NCBI GenBank assembly: GCA_022824805.1
Contig: JAJDZE010000185.1
Coordinates: forward strand, 1 to 53,175
Length of the DNA stretch: 53,175 nt
Direction: 5' to 3'
From: Acidimicrobiia bacterium
GTDB taxonomy: Bacteria > Actinomycetota > Acidimicrobiia > Acidimicrobiales > Poriferisodalaceae
Shown: one piece after another, positions 45,908 through 53,175 of the stretch
How positions within the stretch are numbered: position 1 is the stretch's first letter
Layout of the letters: each line of letters starts with the position of its first letter
Position numbers and translations under genes: made by a program
Notes under the pieces: generated by a model
Told to the model about the DNA's origin: nothing
What the model saw: the letters and a program-made list of their open reading frames with translations, nothing else
Databases searched by the model: none

Positions 45908-47890
45908 ATGCAGCGGGCGGTGCAGGTGCTGGTCGACGAGCCGGCCATCGACCGCGAGTTCACCTACCTGCTGCCGCCGGAGCGGGTCTCAGGCCGCGTG
46001 CCGGTCACCGTCGGCACGATTGTGCGGGTGGTGCTCAACCGCCGTCGCCTGCGCGGCTGGGTGACCGCGCTCGATGCACCGATGCCCGCCGACCTGGAGT
46101 TGGCGTCGATCAGCAGCGTCGTCGGCGTGGGGCCGCCGCCGCATGTGGTCGAGTTGGCGAGTTGGGCCGCATGGCGATGGGCAGGCACCCGGGCTCACTT
46201 TCTGCGCACGGCGAGCCCGGATCGCGTAGTCAAGGGTCTGCCGGCGAGCCGTTCGGTGAGCCTGCCGGACATCGTGCCCAAAGACCGAGCCGACATCCCC
46301 GCATGGGTCAGCGACGCCTGCGGCGCCGAATCTGCCGCCGATGCCGTCGCCCGCCCAGTTGGCGGCAACCGCTTGGCGACCGTCGTGCGTCTCGGCCCGT
46401 GCGCCGACGAATGGCCGCTGGTCGTCGGAGCACTGCGCCACGGCCGTTTGCTGGTGCTCGTGCCCACGGTGGCCTGGGCGGCCAGGCTGTCGGGCCGGCT
46501 GCGCGAGGCCGGTGTGACAACGGCTCTGGCCCCGCGCGACTGGGCTGGCGCCGCAGCAGCGCACGCTGTCGTGGGCACCCGATCCGCTGCATGGGCGCCG
46601 TGCGAGCCATTGGACACGGTGATCGTGTTCGACGAGCACGACGAGGCGTATCAAGAGGAAGCTGCGCCCACCTGGAACGCCCGCGATGTGGCGGTCGAGC
46701 GGGCCCGCCGCGACGGCGCACGCTGCCTGCTGGTGGGGCCGATGCCCTCGCCGGAGGCACTGGTGCTCGGCGGGCGCGCTGCGGCAGGCCCAGATGCCGA
46801 CCCGCAGCCCGACGCTGGCCCGGAATCGGGCTCGGGCTCGGGCTCGGGCGTCGGTTCGGCTGCGGCGGCGTCGTCGACGATCATCACCGCTGCGAGGCCA
46901 GATGAGCGGGAGGCGTGGCCGCGAGTGCAGATTGCAGATCGTCGCCACGACGATCCAGCGACGGGGGAGTGGTGCGGCGAAGCCCTCGCCGAGCTGTTGC
47001 GCAGCGACGGCACGGTGGTGTGCGTGTTGAACCGCACCGGCCGGGCGCGTCTCGCTTACTGCGCCTCGTGCGGCGAGCTGGCGCGCTCGCGCACCAGCGG
47101 CCGTGCCCTGCTGCTGGAGAAGCAGCAGTTCACCGACCCCGACAGCGGCGATATGCGCCCCGCCGTGTGCGAATTCTGCGGAGCGATGAAGTTCCGGCGT
47201 GCTCGGGTCGGTGTGAAGGGAGTCGCTGAGGAGATGGAGCGCTTGGCTCGCCGCCCCGTCGTCCAGGTCGTCGGCGGCGCAGCGCCGGATGCAACCGGCG
47301 TCGGCACTGGCCCCGGTGCTGACGACGCTGGCGCCGGAGCATCGTCACGTCGCCGGCAACCGCGACCACAGGAGCGGCAGCCAGCGCTCTACATCGGCAC
47401 CGAGGCCGTTCTGCACCGGGTGCCATCGGCAGACGCAGTTGCGTTCGTCGACTTCGATCAGGAGCTCACTGCACCCCGTTACCGGGCCGGTGAAGAGGCC
47501 TTCGCACTGCTCGTCCGTGCAGCACGGCTGGTGGGGCTGCGCACGGGCGGCGGCAACATCTTGGTGCAAACCCGGCTGCCAGATCATCCGGTCCTGGCGG
47601 CGGCAGCCGCAGCCGATCCCAGCGAATGGCTGCGAGCCGAGGTGGAGCGTCGTCGGGCGATGCGCCAGCCGCCCGCTGCGGCGTGGGCGCTGGTGTCGGG
47701 CACCGCGGCTCCGGGCTACATCGACATTCTCTCGGCGGGCCTGCATGCCAGCTCGCTCGACATAGCGGGACCCGCCGACGGAACATGGCGCATTCGCTGC
47801 GACGACGGCGACACGCTGCTGAACGCTCTGGCAACCGCAGAGCGACCGTCGGGGAGGCTGCGAGTAGCGGTCGATCCTCTGCGAGCCTGA
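45908..47890 (+). CDS. priA: PriA-like primosomal protein without Walker A
   Basis: The 660-residue protein starts at ATG 45908 (MQRAVQVLVDEPAIDREFTY). The N-terminal DNA-binding domain matches PriA (FTYLLPPERVSGRVPVTVGT). In the helicase core, VVGTRSAAWAPCEPLDTVIV with FDEHDEAYQEEAAPTWNARD survives, but the GxTGSGKT loop is gone (the site reads VVRLGPCADEWPLVVGAL). Only two CxxC pairs are left of the zinc region (YCASCG and CEFCG). Two low-complexity inserts (Gly-Ser near 46820, Gly-Ala near 47300) are present. Actinobacterial PriA is known to be a non-helicase relative, so it probably loads or scaffolds restart factors without ATPase action. Confidence 0.9.
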   Translation: MQRAVQVLVDEPAIDREFTYLLPPERVSGRVPVTVGTIVRVVLNRRRLRGWVTALDAPMPADLELASISSVVGVGPPPHVVELASWAAWRWAGTRAHFLRTASPDRVVKGLPASRSVSLPDIVPKDRADIPAWVSDACGAESAADAVARPVGGNRLATVVRLGPCADEWPLVVGALRHGRLLVLVPTVAWAARLSGRLREAGVTTALAPRDWAGAAAAHAVVGTRSAAWAPCEPLDTVIVFDEHDEAYQEEAAPTWNARDVAVERARRDGARCLLVGPMPSPEALVLGGRAAAGPDADPQPDAGPESGSGSGSGVGSAAAASSTIITAARPDEREAWPRVQIADRRHDDPATGEWCGEALAELLRSDGTVVCVLNRTGRARLAYCASCGELARSRTSGRALLLEKQQFTDPDSGDMRPAVCEFCGAMKFRRARVGVKGVAEEMERLARRPVVQVVGGAAPDATGVGTGPGADDAGAGASSRRRQPRPQERQPALYIGTEAVLHRVPSADAVAFVDFDQELTAPRYRAGEEAFALLVRAARLVGLRTGGGNILVQTRLPDHPVLAAAAAADPSEWLRAEVERRRAMRQPPAAAWALVSGTAAPGYIDILSAGLHASSLDIAGPADGTWRIRCDDGDTLLNALATAERPSGRLRVAVDPLRA

Positions 47891-47997
47891 CTGGGCGGGC
47901 GGATCAAGAGGGCCTGCTCGACACGCCGCATTCACTTCCCGCTCTTGCCGGCCATGCCTGAGCTCCCGCGCTCACGAGCCGTGCGCGGGCGCGCCGG

Positions 47998-48003
47998 TAG
48001 CCT
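47998..48003 (+). promoter_or_regulatory. -10 box TAGCCT for def
   Basis: TAGCCT ends 9 nt before the def ATG at 48013, within the same cgccggtagcct string as at rpoZ. A near-leaderless transcript is expected. Confidence 0.5.
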
Positions 48004-48012
48004 CCGAAATCA

Positions 48013-48582
48013 ATGGGAGGCGCGTTCGAGATCCGGCTCATGGGCGATCCGGTGCTGCGCCAGCGCGCCGCCGAGATCACCGACATCGACGGCCGCGTGG
48101 CACGCATGGTCGACGACATGCTGCCGGCCATGTACGAGGCCGAGGGCATCGGCCTCGCCGCTCCCCAAGTGGGCATCCAGCGCCGCCTGTTCATCTTCGA
48201 CCTCTACGAGGGCGACGGCCCCCAGACGCTCATCAACCCCGAGATCGTCGAGAGCGACGGCGAGTGGACCTACACCGAGGGGTGTCTGTCGGTGCCGGGC
48301 TTGACCTTCGAGATCGTCCGGCCAAAGCAGGTGCACATCGTCGGACGCGACCTCGACGGCGACGAGGTCAGCATCGAGGCCGATGAGCTGCTGGCGCGCC
48401 TGTTCCAGCACGAGCTGGATCATCTCGACGGCGTGCTGCTCGTCGACCACCTCGAGAAGGCCGAGCGCAAGGAGGCACTGCGGGCGTGGCGAGTCCATCT
48501 CGCGCAGCTGCAATCGGGCGTCGTCGGACCGGCAGAAGGCGGTCCCGTCCCGCTCGTGGGCCGCGATGACGCGGGGGACTGA
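48013..48582 (+). CDS. def: peptide deformylase
   Basis: The 189-residue protein starts at ATG 48013 (MGGAFEIRLMGDPVLRQRAA). The three metalloprotease motifs are complete: GIGLAAPQVG (motif 1), EGCLSVPG with the metal-binding Cys (motif 2) and QHELDHLDG with the two His and catalytic Glu (motif 3). It removes the N-formyl group from new proteins. fmt, which adds the formyl group, follows after 156 bp. The tail of about 35 residues after motif 3 is normal for this class. Confidence 0.96.
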   Translation: MGGAFEIRLMGDPVLRQRAAEITDIDGRVARMVDDMLPAMYEAEGIGLAAPQVGIQRRLFIFDLYEGDGPQTLINPEIVESDGEWTYTEGCLSVPGLTFEIVRPKQVHIVGRDLDGDEVSIEADELLARLFQHELDHLDGVLLVDHLEKAERKEALRAWRVHLAQLQSGVVGPAEGGPVPLVGRDDAGD

Positions 48583-48738
48583 GCACTCCCGGGCGCCCGC
48601 TTCGCGACTCGCGCACTGCGACATCGTCAGAGCCGCAATGCACCGGCGCGTAGAGCTTCGCCGCAGCAGTAGATCTCCGCTGGCGCCCAGCACGGCACCT
48701 GCCCCAACCACCGCGCCCGGCCACAGCGCGATCGTCCG

Positions 48739-49638
48739 ATGACGTCACCGGGCTTGCCGCTGCCGCCTGACACGCCACGCCGGATCGCCTTCGCGGGCAC
48801 CCCGGATGACGCAGTGCCGGCATTGCACGCGCTCATCGAAGCCGGATTCGAGATCCCCGTCGTGGTGACCGGCGCGCCACGCCGCCGAAGTCGCCGCGGC
48901 AGCGACACCCCGAGCCCGGTCGCCGCTGCTGCTCGAGAGCTGGGCCTGCCGGTCAGCCACGATCCAGCCGATCTCGCAAGCTGCGGCGCCGACTGTGCGG
49001 TCGTGGTGGCCTATGGGCAGCTCGTCAGCGAGGACCTTTTGGCAGTCACACCCATGCTCAACCTGCACTTCTCGCTGCTGCCGCGCTGGCGGGGCGCCGC
49101 CCCGGTCGAGCGGGCGCTGCTGGCCGGTGACGATTGCACGGGCGTGTCGCTCATGGCGCTGGAAGCGACGCTCGACACGGGACCCGTTTACTGGCGCCAC
49201 GAAGTGCCCATCGGCCCCGCTGACACAGCGGCAGAACTTCGCCAGCGCCTCGCGCACGATGGCGCACAGCGCCTCGCGGAATCGCTGGCTGGGGGCCTTG
49301 GTACGTCCCAATCGCAATCAGGCGAGCCGACCTACGCCCGCAAGCTGACCCCCGCCGACCGTCAGATCGACTGGTCCCAGCCGGCGGCCTTCATCGACCG
49401 GCAGATCCGCGTCGGCGGAGCATGGACCACGCTCGACGGCGAGCGCTTCATAGTCCGCGATGCGAACCCGCTGGCGGACGGGCCCGACGATCCGCCCGGA
49501 ACCCTGCGCGACGACTCCGTGGCGACGAGAGACGGCATGATCCGCCTGGCCGTCGTACAGCCCGCCGGCCGGGTTGCGATCGATGTCCAAGACTGGCTGC
49601 GCGGAGCGCGCCTGCCCTCCGGCACCCGCTTCGGCTGA
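48739..49638 (+). CDS. fmt: methionyl-tRNA formyltransferase
   Basis: The 299-residue protein starts at ATG 48739 (MTSPGLPLPPDTPRRIAFAG). The N-terminal formyl-transferase fold has RIAFAGTPDDAVPALHALIE, VVVTGAPRRRSRRGSDTPSP, VVVAYGQLVSEDLL and the catalytic LNLHFSLLPRWRGAAPVERA with Asn and His, then GVSLMALEATLDTGPV. The C-terminal beta-barrel has YARKLTPADRQIDWSQPA and IDRQIRV. It formylates Met-tRNAi using 10-formyl-THF. It is slightly shorter than the E. coli enzyme (about 315) through a compact C-domain. Confidence 0.95.
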   Translation: MTSPGLPLPPDTPRRIAFAGTPDDAVPALHALIEAGFEIPVVVTGAPRRRSRRGSDTPSPVAAAARELGLPVSHDPADLASCGADCAVVVAYGQLVSEDLLAVTPMLNLHFSLLPRWRGAAPVERALLAGDDCTGVSLMALEATLDTGPVYWRHEVPIGPADTAAELRQRLAHDGAQRLAESLAGGLGTSQSQSGEPTYARKLTPADRQIDWSQPAAFIDRQIRVGGAWTTLDGERFIVRDANPLADGPDDPPGTLRDDSVATRDGMIRLAVVQPAGRVAIDVQDWLRGARLPSGTRFG

Positions 49639-49746
49639 CTGCTCTTGGCGGCGTGGCCACGGGGTTGCAGTGCAGGCCGGGCTGTGCAAGCACCCGCCTG
49701 ACACCATCCTCCCGAGCCGAGCCGGTCCGTTCGCTGCCCCATCTCG

Positions 49747-49752
49747 TAGCGT
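49747..49752 (+). promoter_or_regulatory. -10 box TAGCGT for the phosphodiesterase gene
   Basis: TAGCGT ends 6 nt before ATG 49759, again a leaderless spacing. Confidence 0.45.
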
Positions 49753-49758
49753 GGTCGG

Positions 49759-50331
49759 ATGCGCATCGGGCTGATCTCGGACACGCACATTCCTGAAGCC
49801 GCACCCGAGCTGTGGCCCGAGGCGTACGAGGCCATGGAGGGCTGTGATGCCATCTTGCATGCGGGCGACATCTACGACATCTCGGTAGTCGACCACCTCA
49901 ACGAGATAGCGCCCACCTGGGCGGCCCGCGGCAACGGCGACGACGGATCGTCAGGGCGAGACGTGCAGCCAGATCATCCGCTGCTGGCCAACGCCTGGGC
50001 GCATACCTTCGGCGGCGTTCGGGTCGGCCTCACCCACCACCTGCCGGTCCCCGAGATGTCCTTCTACACCGTGGCCGATGCGGTGGAACGGCACTTCGGC
50101 GCCGACGAGCGGCTCGACGTGTGCGTGTACGGAGATACGCATGTCCACCGCATCGACACCCTGTCGGGCGTGCTGTGCGTCAATCCCGGATCACCCACGT
50201 TCCCGCGCAACCTCAGCGCCCAGCTCGGCACTGTCGGCTATCTCGACATCGAAGACGGGGTCGCCACACCGTCGTTGTGGCAGCTCACCCCCGACGGCCT
50301 CGAACCCACCGACTCCTGGCACTACGTCTGA
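49759..50331 (+). CDS. YfcE/MJ0936-like metallophosphoesterase
   Basis: The 190-residue protein starts at ATG 49759. The calcineurin-like metal motifs are LISDTHI (D-x-H), HAGDIYD (GD), GNGDD (GN-D replacing GNHD, as usual in this class), LTHH and YGDTHVHRI (GxTH). It ends with the NPGSPTFPR substrate-loop motif of YfcE-type enzymes, small phosphodiesterases with activity on model substrates and probably a nucleotide or phosphodiester in vivo. It lies 120 bp after fmt with its own promoter box. The physiological substrate is unknown. Confidence 0.88.
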   Translation: MRIGLISDTHIPEAAPELWPEAYEAMEGCDAILHAGDIYDISVVDHLNEIAPTWAARGNGDDGSSGRDVQPDHPLLANAWAHTFGGVRVGLTHHLPVPEMSFYTVADAVERHFGADERLDVCVYGDTHVHRIDTLSGVLCVNPGSPTFPRNLSAQLGTVGYLDIEDGVATPSLWQLTPDGLEPTDSWHYV

Positions 50332-50392
50332 GCTCGTCACGCTCTGCCGGTTCGCTGTTTCGGCGACAACTGCCTCGTGTGCCTGTGCCGCC

Positions 50393-50398
50393 TACAGT
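50393..50398 (+). promoter_or_regulatory. probable -10 box TACAGT for the amidohydrolase gene
   Basis: TACAGT lies about 41 nt upstream of the GTG at 50440. The leader then contains the aagggggag ribosome site. Confidence 0.35.
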
Positions 50399-50439
50399 GC
50401 CCCGCGTTGCTGCACAGGTTCGATCAAGGGGGAGTGGCA

Positions 50440-51474
50440 GTGTCTGAGAATTCGGCAGGCGACAAGGACGCGTGGCTGGCAGCCACCGTTGAGCAGCCGA
50501 TCGACGCCGACGAAGAGATCGTCGATCCGCATCACCATCTGTGGGACTTTCCAGCAGGCACCTACCTCGTGCCCGAACTTCATGAAGACACGGGTGCCGG
50601 CCACAACGTCACCCAGACCGTCTTTGTGGAGTGTGCTGCGGGCTACCACACGAGCGGGCCTGAGCACATGCGCCCGGTGGGCGAGACCGAGTTCGTGCGC
50701 GAGCAGGCGGCCATTTCCGCCGAGGCCGACGGCGCCACGATCTCGGCCATCGTCAGCTTCGCCGACCTGACGCTGGGCAATGCCGTCGAGGAGGTGCTCG
50801 CAGCACACGATGAGGCCGGTGAAGGGCTCTTCCGCGGCATCCGCCACGCCAACGCCTGGGACGGCAGCGACCAGATCCGCGAGAGCCACACCAAGCCCCC
50901 GCCCGAGCTGCTCGCCGACCCGGACTTCCGGGCCGGCTACGCAACGCTGGGCCGCATGGGCTTCAGCTTTGATGGCTGGATGTTCCACACACAGGTCCGC
51001 GAGCTGGTCGACCTCGCTCATGCGGTGCCCGACACCCCCGTCGTGCTCGACCACCTCGGCGGCCCGCTGGGCATCGGTCCCTATGCCGACCGCCGAGACG
51101 AGGTGCGCGCCGCCCTGCGACCGGCGCTCGAAGCGCTTGCCCGCCACCCGCAGGTCGCCGTCAAGGTGGGCGGGATCGGCATGAGCATCTACGGCGTGGG
51201 CTTCAAGCGACTGCCGCAGGCGCCGTCCTCGGAGCACGTCGCAGCCTCCTGGAGCGACGACATCCGCCACTGCATCGAGACCTTCGGCCCCGACCGCTGC
51301 ATGTTCGAGAGCAACTTCCCGGTCGACAAGCAGGGCTGCTCGTACACGGTGCTGTTCAACGCCTTCCAGCGCATCTGCGACGAGGCCGGCTACACCGCCG
51401 CCGAGCGCGCCGACCTGTTCGCCGGCACGGCACGCCGCTTCTACCGAGTCGACCCGCCCGCCCGCGCTGATTGA
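50440..51474 (+). CDS. amidohydrolase family 2 (TIM-barrel metal-dependent hydrolase)
   Basis: About 344 residues from GTG 50440 (VSENSAGDKDAWLAATVEQP), chosen because gggggag lies at a normal distance; GTG 50434 is too close to it. Barrel motifs are IVDPHHHLWDF (HxH), GIRHANAW, FHTQVRELVDLA, VVLDHLGGPLGIG, VAVKVGGIGM and the C-terminal FGPDRCMFESNFPVDK, characteristic of the family 2 amidohydrolases related to 2-pyrone-4,6-dicarboxylate and lactone hydrolases. It probably hydrolyses a lactone or decarboxylates an aromatic acid. Neighbours give no pathway, so the substrate is unknown. Confidence 0.88.
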   Translation: MSENSAGDKDAWLAATVEQPIDADEEIVDPHHHLWDFPAGTYLVPELHEDTGAGHNVTQTVFVECAAGYHTSGPEHMRPVGETEFVREQAAISAEADGATISAIVSFADLTLGNAVEEVLAAHDEAGEGLFRGIRHANAWDGSDQIRESHTKPPPELLADPDFRAGYATLGRMGFSFDGWMFHTQVRELVDLAHAVPDTPVVLDHLGGPLGIGPYADRRDEVRAALRPALEALARHPQVAVKVGGIGMSIYGVGFKRLPQAPSSEHVAASWSDDIRHCIETFGPDRCMFESNFPVDKQGCSYTVLFNAFQRICDEAGYTAAERADLFAGTARRFYRVDPPARAD

Positions 51475-51502
51475 TGAACCCGGCGTTCAATCGTCGCGCC
51501 GC

Positions 51503-51508
51503 TAATCT
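51503..51508 (+). promoter_or_regulatory. probable -10 box TAATCT for the toxin-antitoxin operon
   Basis: TAATCT lies 35 nt upstream of the antitoxin ATG at 51544, in the 69-bp gap after the amidohydrolase gene. There is no other clear signal. Confidence 0.35.
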
Positions 51509-51543
51509 CGGGAAATGAGAGACCGACGGTAAGGCGCATTCTG

Positions 51544-52272
51544 ATGTCGGAATTGTCGTCGTGGCCGCTGCGAACCGAGCGGGCGCTGTACACGATCGCC
51601 GAGGCGGCCCAGATCGTCGATGTCCCCGCCTCGACAATGGGTACATGGGTGAAGGGTTATCGCCGCCAACCTCGCGACGGTCGCCCGGTCATTGGTGAAC
51701 CCATCATCACATCGCTAAAGCCAAGTTCGCGCGGAATGCCCTCGATCCCGTTCATCGGGACGGCTGAAGCGCTCGTAGTGGCTGCCGTTCGCCGTCGAGG
51801 CGTGCCACTGCAACGTGTGAGACCAGCGCTGGAGACGCTCATCCAAGAGCTGGGGGTCGAATACGCCTTGGCGTCGCGGAGGCTCTATACCGACGGTGCC
51901 GAGATTCTCTTCGACTACGGCGGTCGATTCTGCGACACCGAGGTGGGTCATGCCGCCTTGGAGCTCGTGGTCGTCAGGAATGGCCAAGGGGTCTTCGCCG
52001 AGGTCATCTCCGACTATCTCGAGCGCATCGACTATGCGACTGATGGCTTTGCTGAGCGGATCCGCGTTCCGCCCTTCGACAGTGGCGTGATCGTCGCTGA
52101 CCCGAAGCGGGCTGCCGGTGCGCCCATCTTCGCCCGCGGCGGCGCTCGCGTCGTCGATGCCAAGAGCTTGCTCGACGCCGGCGAGTCGGCGCGAACGGTG
52201 AGCGAGGAATACGGGATGCCCGAAGAGCATCTCTGGGACTTCCTGCGTGCAACATCCAGCTGGGCTGCCTGA
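51544..52272 (+). CDS. DUF433-containing antitoxin with MerR-like N-terminus
   Basis: The 242-residue protein starts at ATG 51544. The N-terminus (ALYTIAEAAQIVDVPASTMG then TWVKGY) resembles a MerR-type helix-turn-helix. The C-terminal ~65 residues (VIVADPKRAAGAPIFARGGA, then DAGESARTVSEEYGMPEEHL and WDFLRA) match DUF433, a winged-helix of the VapB antitoxin type. The middle part is unassigned. It overlaps the following PIN-like gene by 26 nt, as in translationally coupled pairs. It probably binds its own promoter and neutralises the toxin. Confidence 0.75.
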   Translation: MSELSSWPLRTERALYTIAEAAQIVDVPASTMGTWVKGYRRQPRDGRPVIGEPIITSLKPSSRGMPSIPFIGTAEALVVAAVRRRGVPLQRVRPALETLIQELGVEYALASRRLYTDGAEILFDYGGRFCDTEVGHAALELVVVRNGQGVFAEVISDYLERIDYATDGFAERIRVPPFDSGVIVADPKRAAGAPIFARGGARVVDAKSLLDAGESARTVSEEYGMPEEHLWDFLRATSSWAA

Positions 52273-52657
52273 CATATTCTTGGACCGAAGTCTGGGGCGC
52301 AAGGGTGTGCCGGATCGGCTTCGCGCTGCCGGGCTGCGCGTGGTCACGCTGGCCGAGCACTACGGCGTGCCTGCTGACGAGGACGTTGCAGACGAGGCTT
52401 GGCTCGAACTCGTGGCTCAGCACAACTGGATCGCGTTCATGAAGGACAGGCGGGTTCGCACGCGCGAGGGATGGGCCGTCAATCTCCACGCTGTTCGCTG
52501 TTTCTGCCTGCACCCGTCCCAAGGCTTGAAGGTGCAGGCGATGGCAGATCGCTTTCTCGACAACTTGGTCGCCATTCGTTCAGCGTGCATTCGACCGGGA
52601 CCGTTCTTCTACCACGTGCAGGCCAACGGAATTCGCCCGCAGCGCCTCCCCTCATGA
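52247..52657 (+). CDS. PIN-like toxin (VapC45-type)
   Basis: The 136-residue protein starts at GTG 52247, inside the antitoxin gene. The N-terminal DIFLDRSLGRKGVPDRLRAA is the first acidic strand of the PIN-like (VapC45/PIN_10) family. Then RVVTLAEHYGVPADEDVADE and WLELVAQHNWIAFMKDRRVR give further family residues (D-x-x-W and KD-x-x-I-like), and the protein ends with PGPFFYHVQANGI. It is predicted to be an RNase whose activity is held by the upstream DUF433 protein. It is complete. Its target RNA is unknown. Confidence 0.75.
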   Translation: MQHPAGLPDIFLDRSLGRKGVPDRLRAAGLRVVTLAEHYGVPADEDVADEAWLELVAQHNWIAFMKDRRVRTREGWAVNLHAVRCFCLHPSQGLKVQAMADRFLDNLVAIRSACIRPGPFFYHVQANGIRPQRLPS

Positions 52658-52931
52658 CAGCCGCGTAGCGGGCCACGGCGACCGCCGCTGCCCCGAGAAC
52701 CGGGTCTAGGTCGGCTCGAAGTCTCAGCCATCGCCGTGGCCGCTGGCTGCCGTCGACCGGCGGGGCAAACTGCGCCAGGCAGGTCTTGCGGACCAGGAGC
52801 GCTTGCTGGGGTCATTCACGCTACTCGATTCCTCGTTGACCGTGCAGTCCTGAGAAGGGACGCTGTCGCGCAAACGCGATCATGAAGTCCAAGATCTGAC
52901 CTGCGGTTGTGTGCTGGGTCCGCCCGGCCGG
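52658..52931. other. 274-bp convergent intergenic region
   Basis: It lies between the end of the toxin gene and the end of a minus-strand gene. No coding frame, RNA gene or strong hairpin with a T-run is visible. Confidence 0.4.
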
Positions 52932-53175
52932 CTAGGTCAGCCCGATGCCTTCGTGGGGCAGCATGGCCCATTGGGTCTCGTCGTGCCCATACAGCAGGCG
53001 GCAGCCGTGTTCGTCGCGCAGCGACTTCAGGCTGCGCATCGATTCGAGCTGCATGTCGTGGTCGTAGCCGAACGGCGGCAGCAGCATCCGGTCGAGCACG
53101 TCCTCCCAGTAGACGCAGTCTCCGGTCAGCACCACCGGACCGCTGTCGAGCTCCACCCGCAGCGACTGGTGGCCT
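52932..53175 (-). CDS. metallo-beta-lactamase-fold hydrolase, C-terminal part (cut by window edge)
   Basis: The minus-strand frame enters from the window end and stops at TAG 52932-52934. The visible ~80 residues include GHQSLRVELDSGPVVLTGDC followed by VYWEDVLDRMLLPPFGYDHD and CRLLYGHDETQW. The GHQSL motif, GD with the bridging Asp and a late GHD are typical of the N-acyl homoserine lactonase group of the MBL fold. The N-terminal HxHxDH part lies outside the window. The substrate cannot be told. Confidence 0.75.
   Translation of the reverse strand, partial: GHQSLRVELDSGPVVLTGDCVYWEDVLDRMLLPPFGYDHDMQLESMRSLKSLRDEHGCRLLYGHDETQWAMLPHEGIGLT

Noticed and set aside
46820-46870. Gly-Ser-coding repeat in priA as a frameshift scar
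   Set aside because: The frame and downstream motifs continue correctly; it is an insert in a loop.

Overview
The window is high-GC bacterial DNA, most likely from an actinobacterium. The order pyrR-pyrB-pyrC-carA-carB-pyrD-pyrF-mihF-gmk-rpoZ-coaBC-metK-priA-def-fmt is the classical actinobacterial chromosome backbone. The actinobacterial-type integration host factor (mihF), a PriA that has lost its Walker A motif, and short-leader promoters with TAnnnT -10 boxes fit the same assignment. A deep lineage such as Acidimicrobiia is plausible but was not tested.

Positions 1 to about 20.5 kb are an accessory, defence-rich island. From left to right it holds: a GNAT-PIN multidomain protein coupled to an ASCH protein; a DUF4041/GIY-YIG protein; a pair of small phage-island-type ORFs, the second frameshifted; a stub of a type I methylase (hsdM) next to an IS30 remnant; a CYTH phosphatase-like gene; a dGTPase with a small partner; a tyrosine recombinase gene between perfect 17-bp inverted repeats; a 1650-residue single-chain nuclease-helicase-methyltransferase (type ISP-like restriction-modification); an A+T-richer operon of an AAA ATPase/TOPRIM protein and a TIR protein broken by insertion sequences; wrecked ISL3 and IS481 transposases; and a C5-methyltransferase with a GIY-YIG nuclease (type II-like restriction-modification).

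Positions 21.1-31.7 kb encode a Tad/Flp-type pilus or secretion locus on the + strand: a large lipoprotein, a Thr-rich secreted protein, a CpaB/SAF-like membrane protein, the TadA/CpaF ATPase, TadB- and TadC-like platform proteins, a small one-helix pilin-like protein and three TadE/TadF-like pseudopilins. Several junctions overlap or are bridged by micro-ORFs, suggesting one translationally coupled operon. A damaged toxin-antitoxin remnant sits between this locus and the pyr operon.

Positions 32.0-41.8 kb are the pyrimidine operon. Its leader has a perfect PyrR-binding-loop consensus, and an intrinsic-terminator hairpin lies inside the first codons of pyrR. The dihydroorotase-position gene has lost metal-binding and catalytic residues and probably serves as a structural partner of ATCase. 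Positions 41.8-49.6 kb are housekeeping genes for DNA architecture, nucleotides, RNA polymerase omega, CoA, SAM, DNA restart and formyl-Met metabolism. The right end holds a YfcE-like phosphodiesterase, an amidohydrolase, a DUF433/PIN-like toxin-antitoxin pair and the C-terminal end of a metallo-beta-lactamase-fold gene cut by the window edge. I saw no tRNA, rRNA or CRISPR array.
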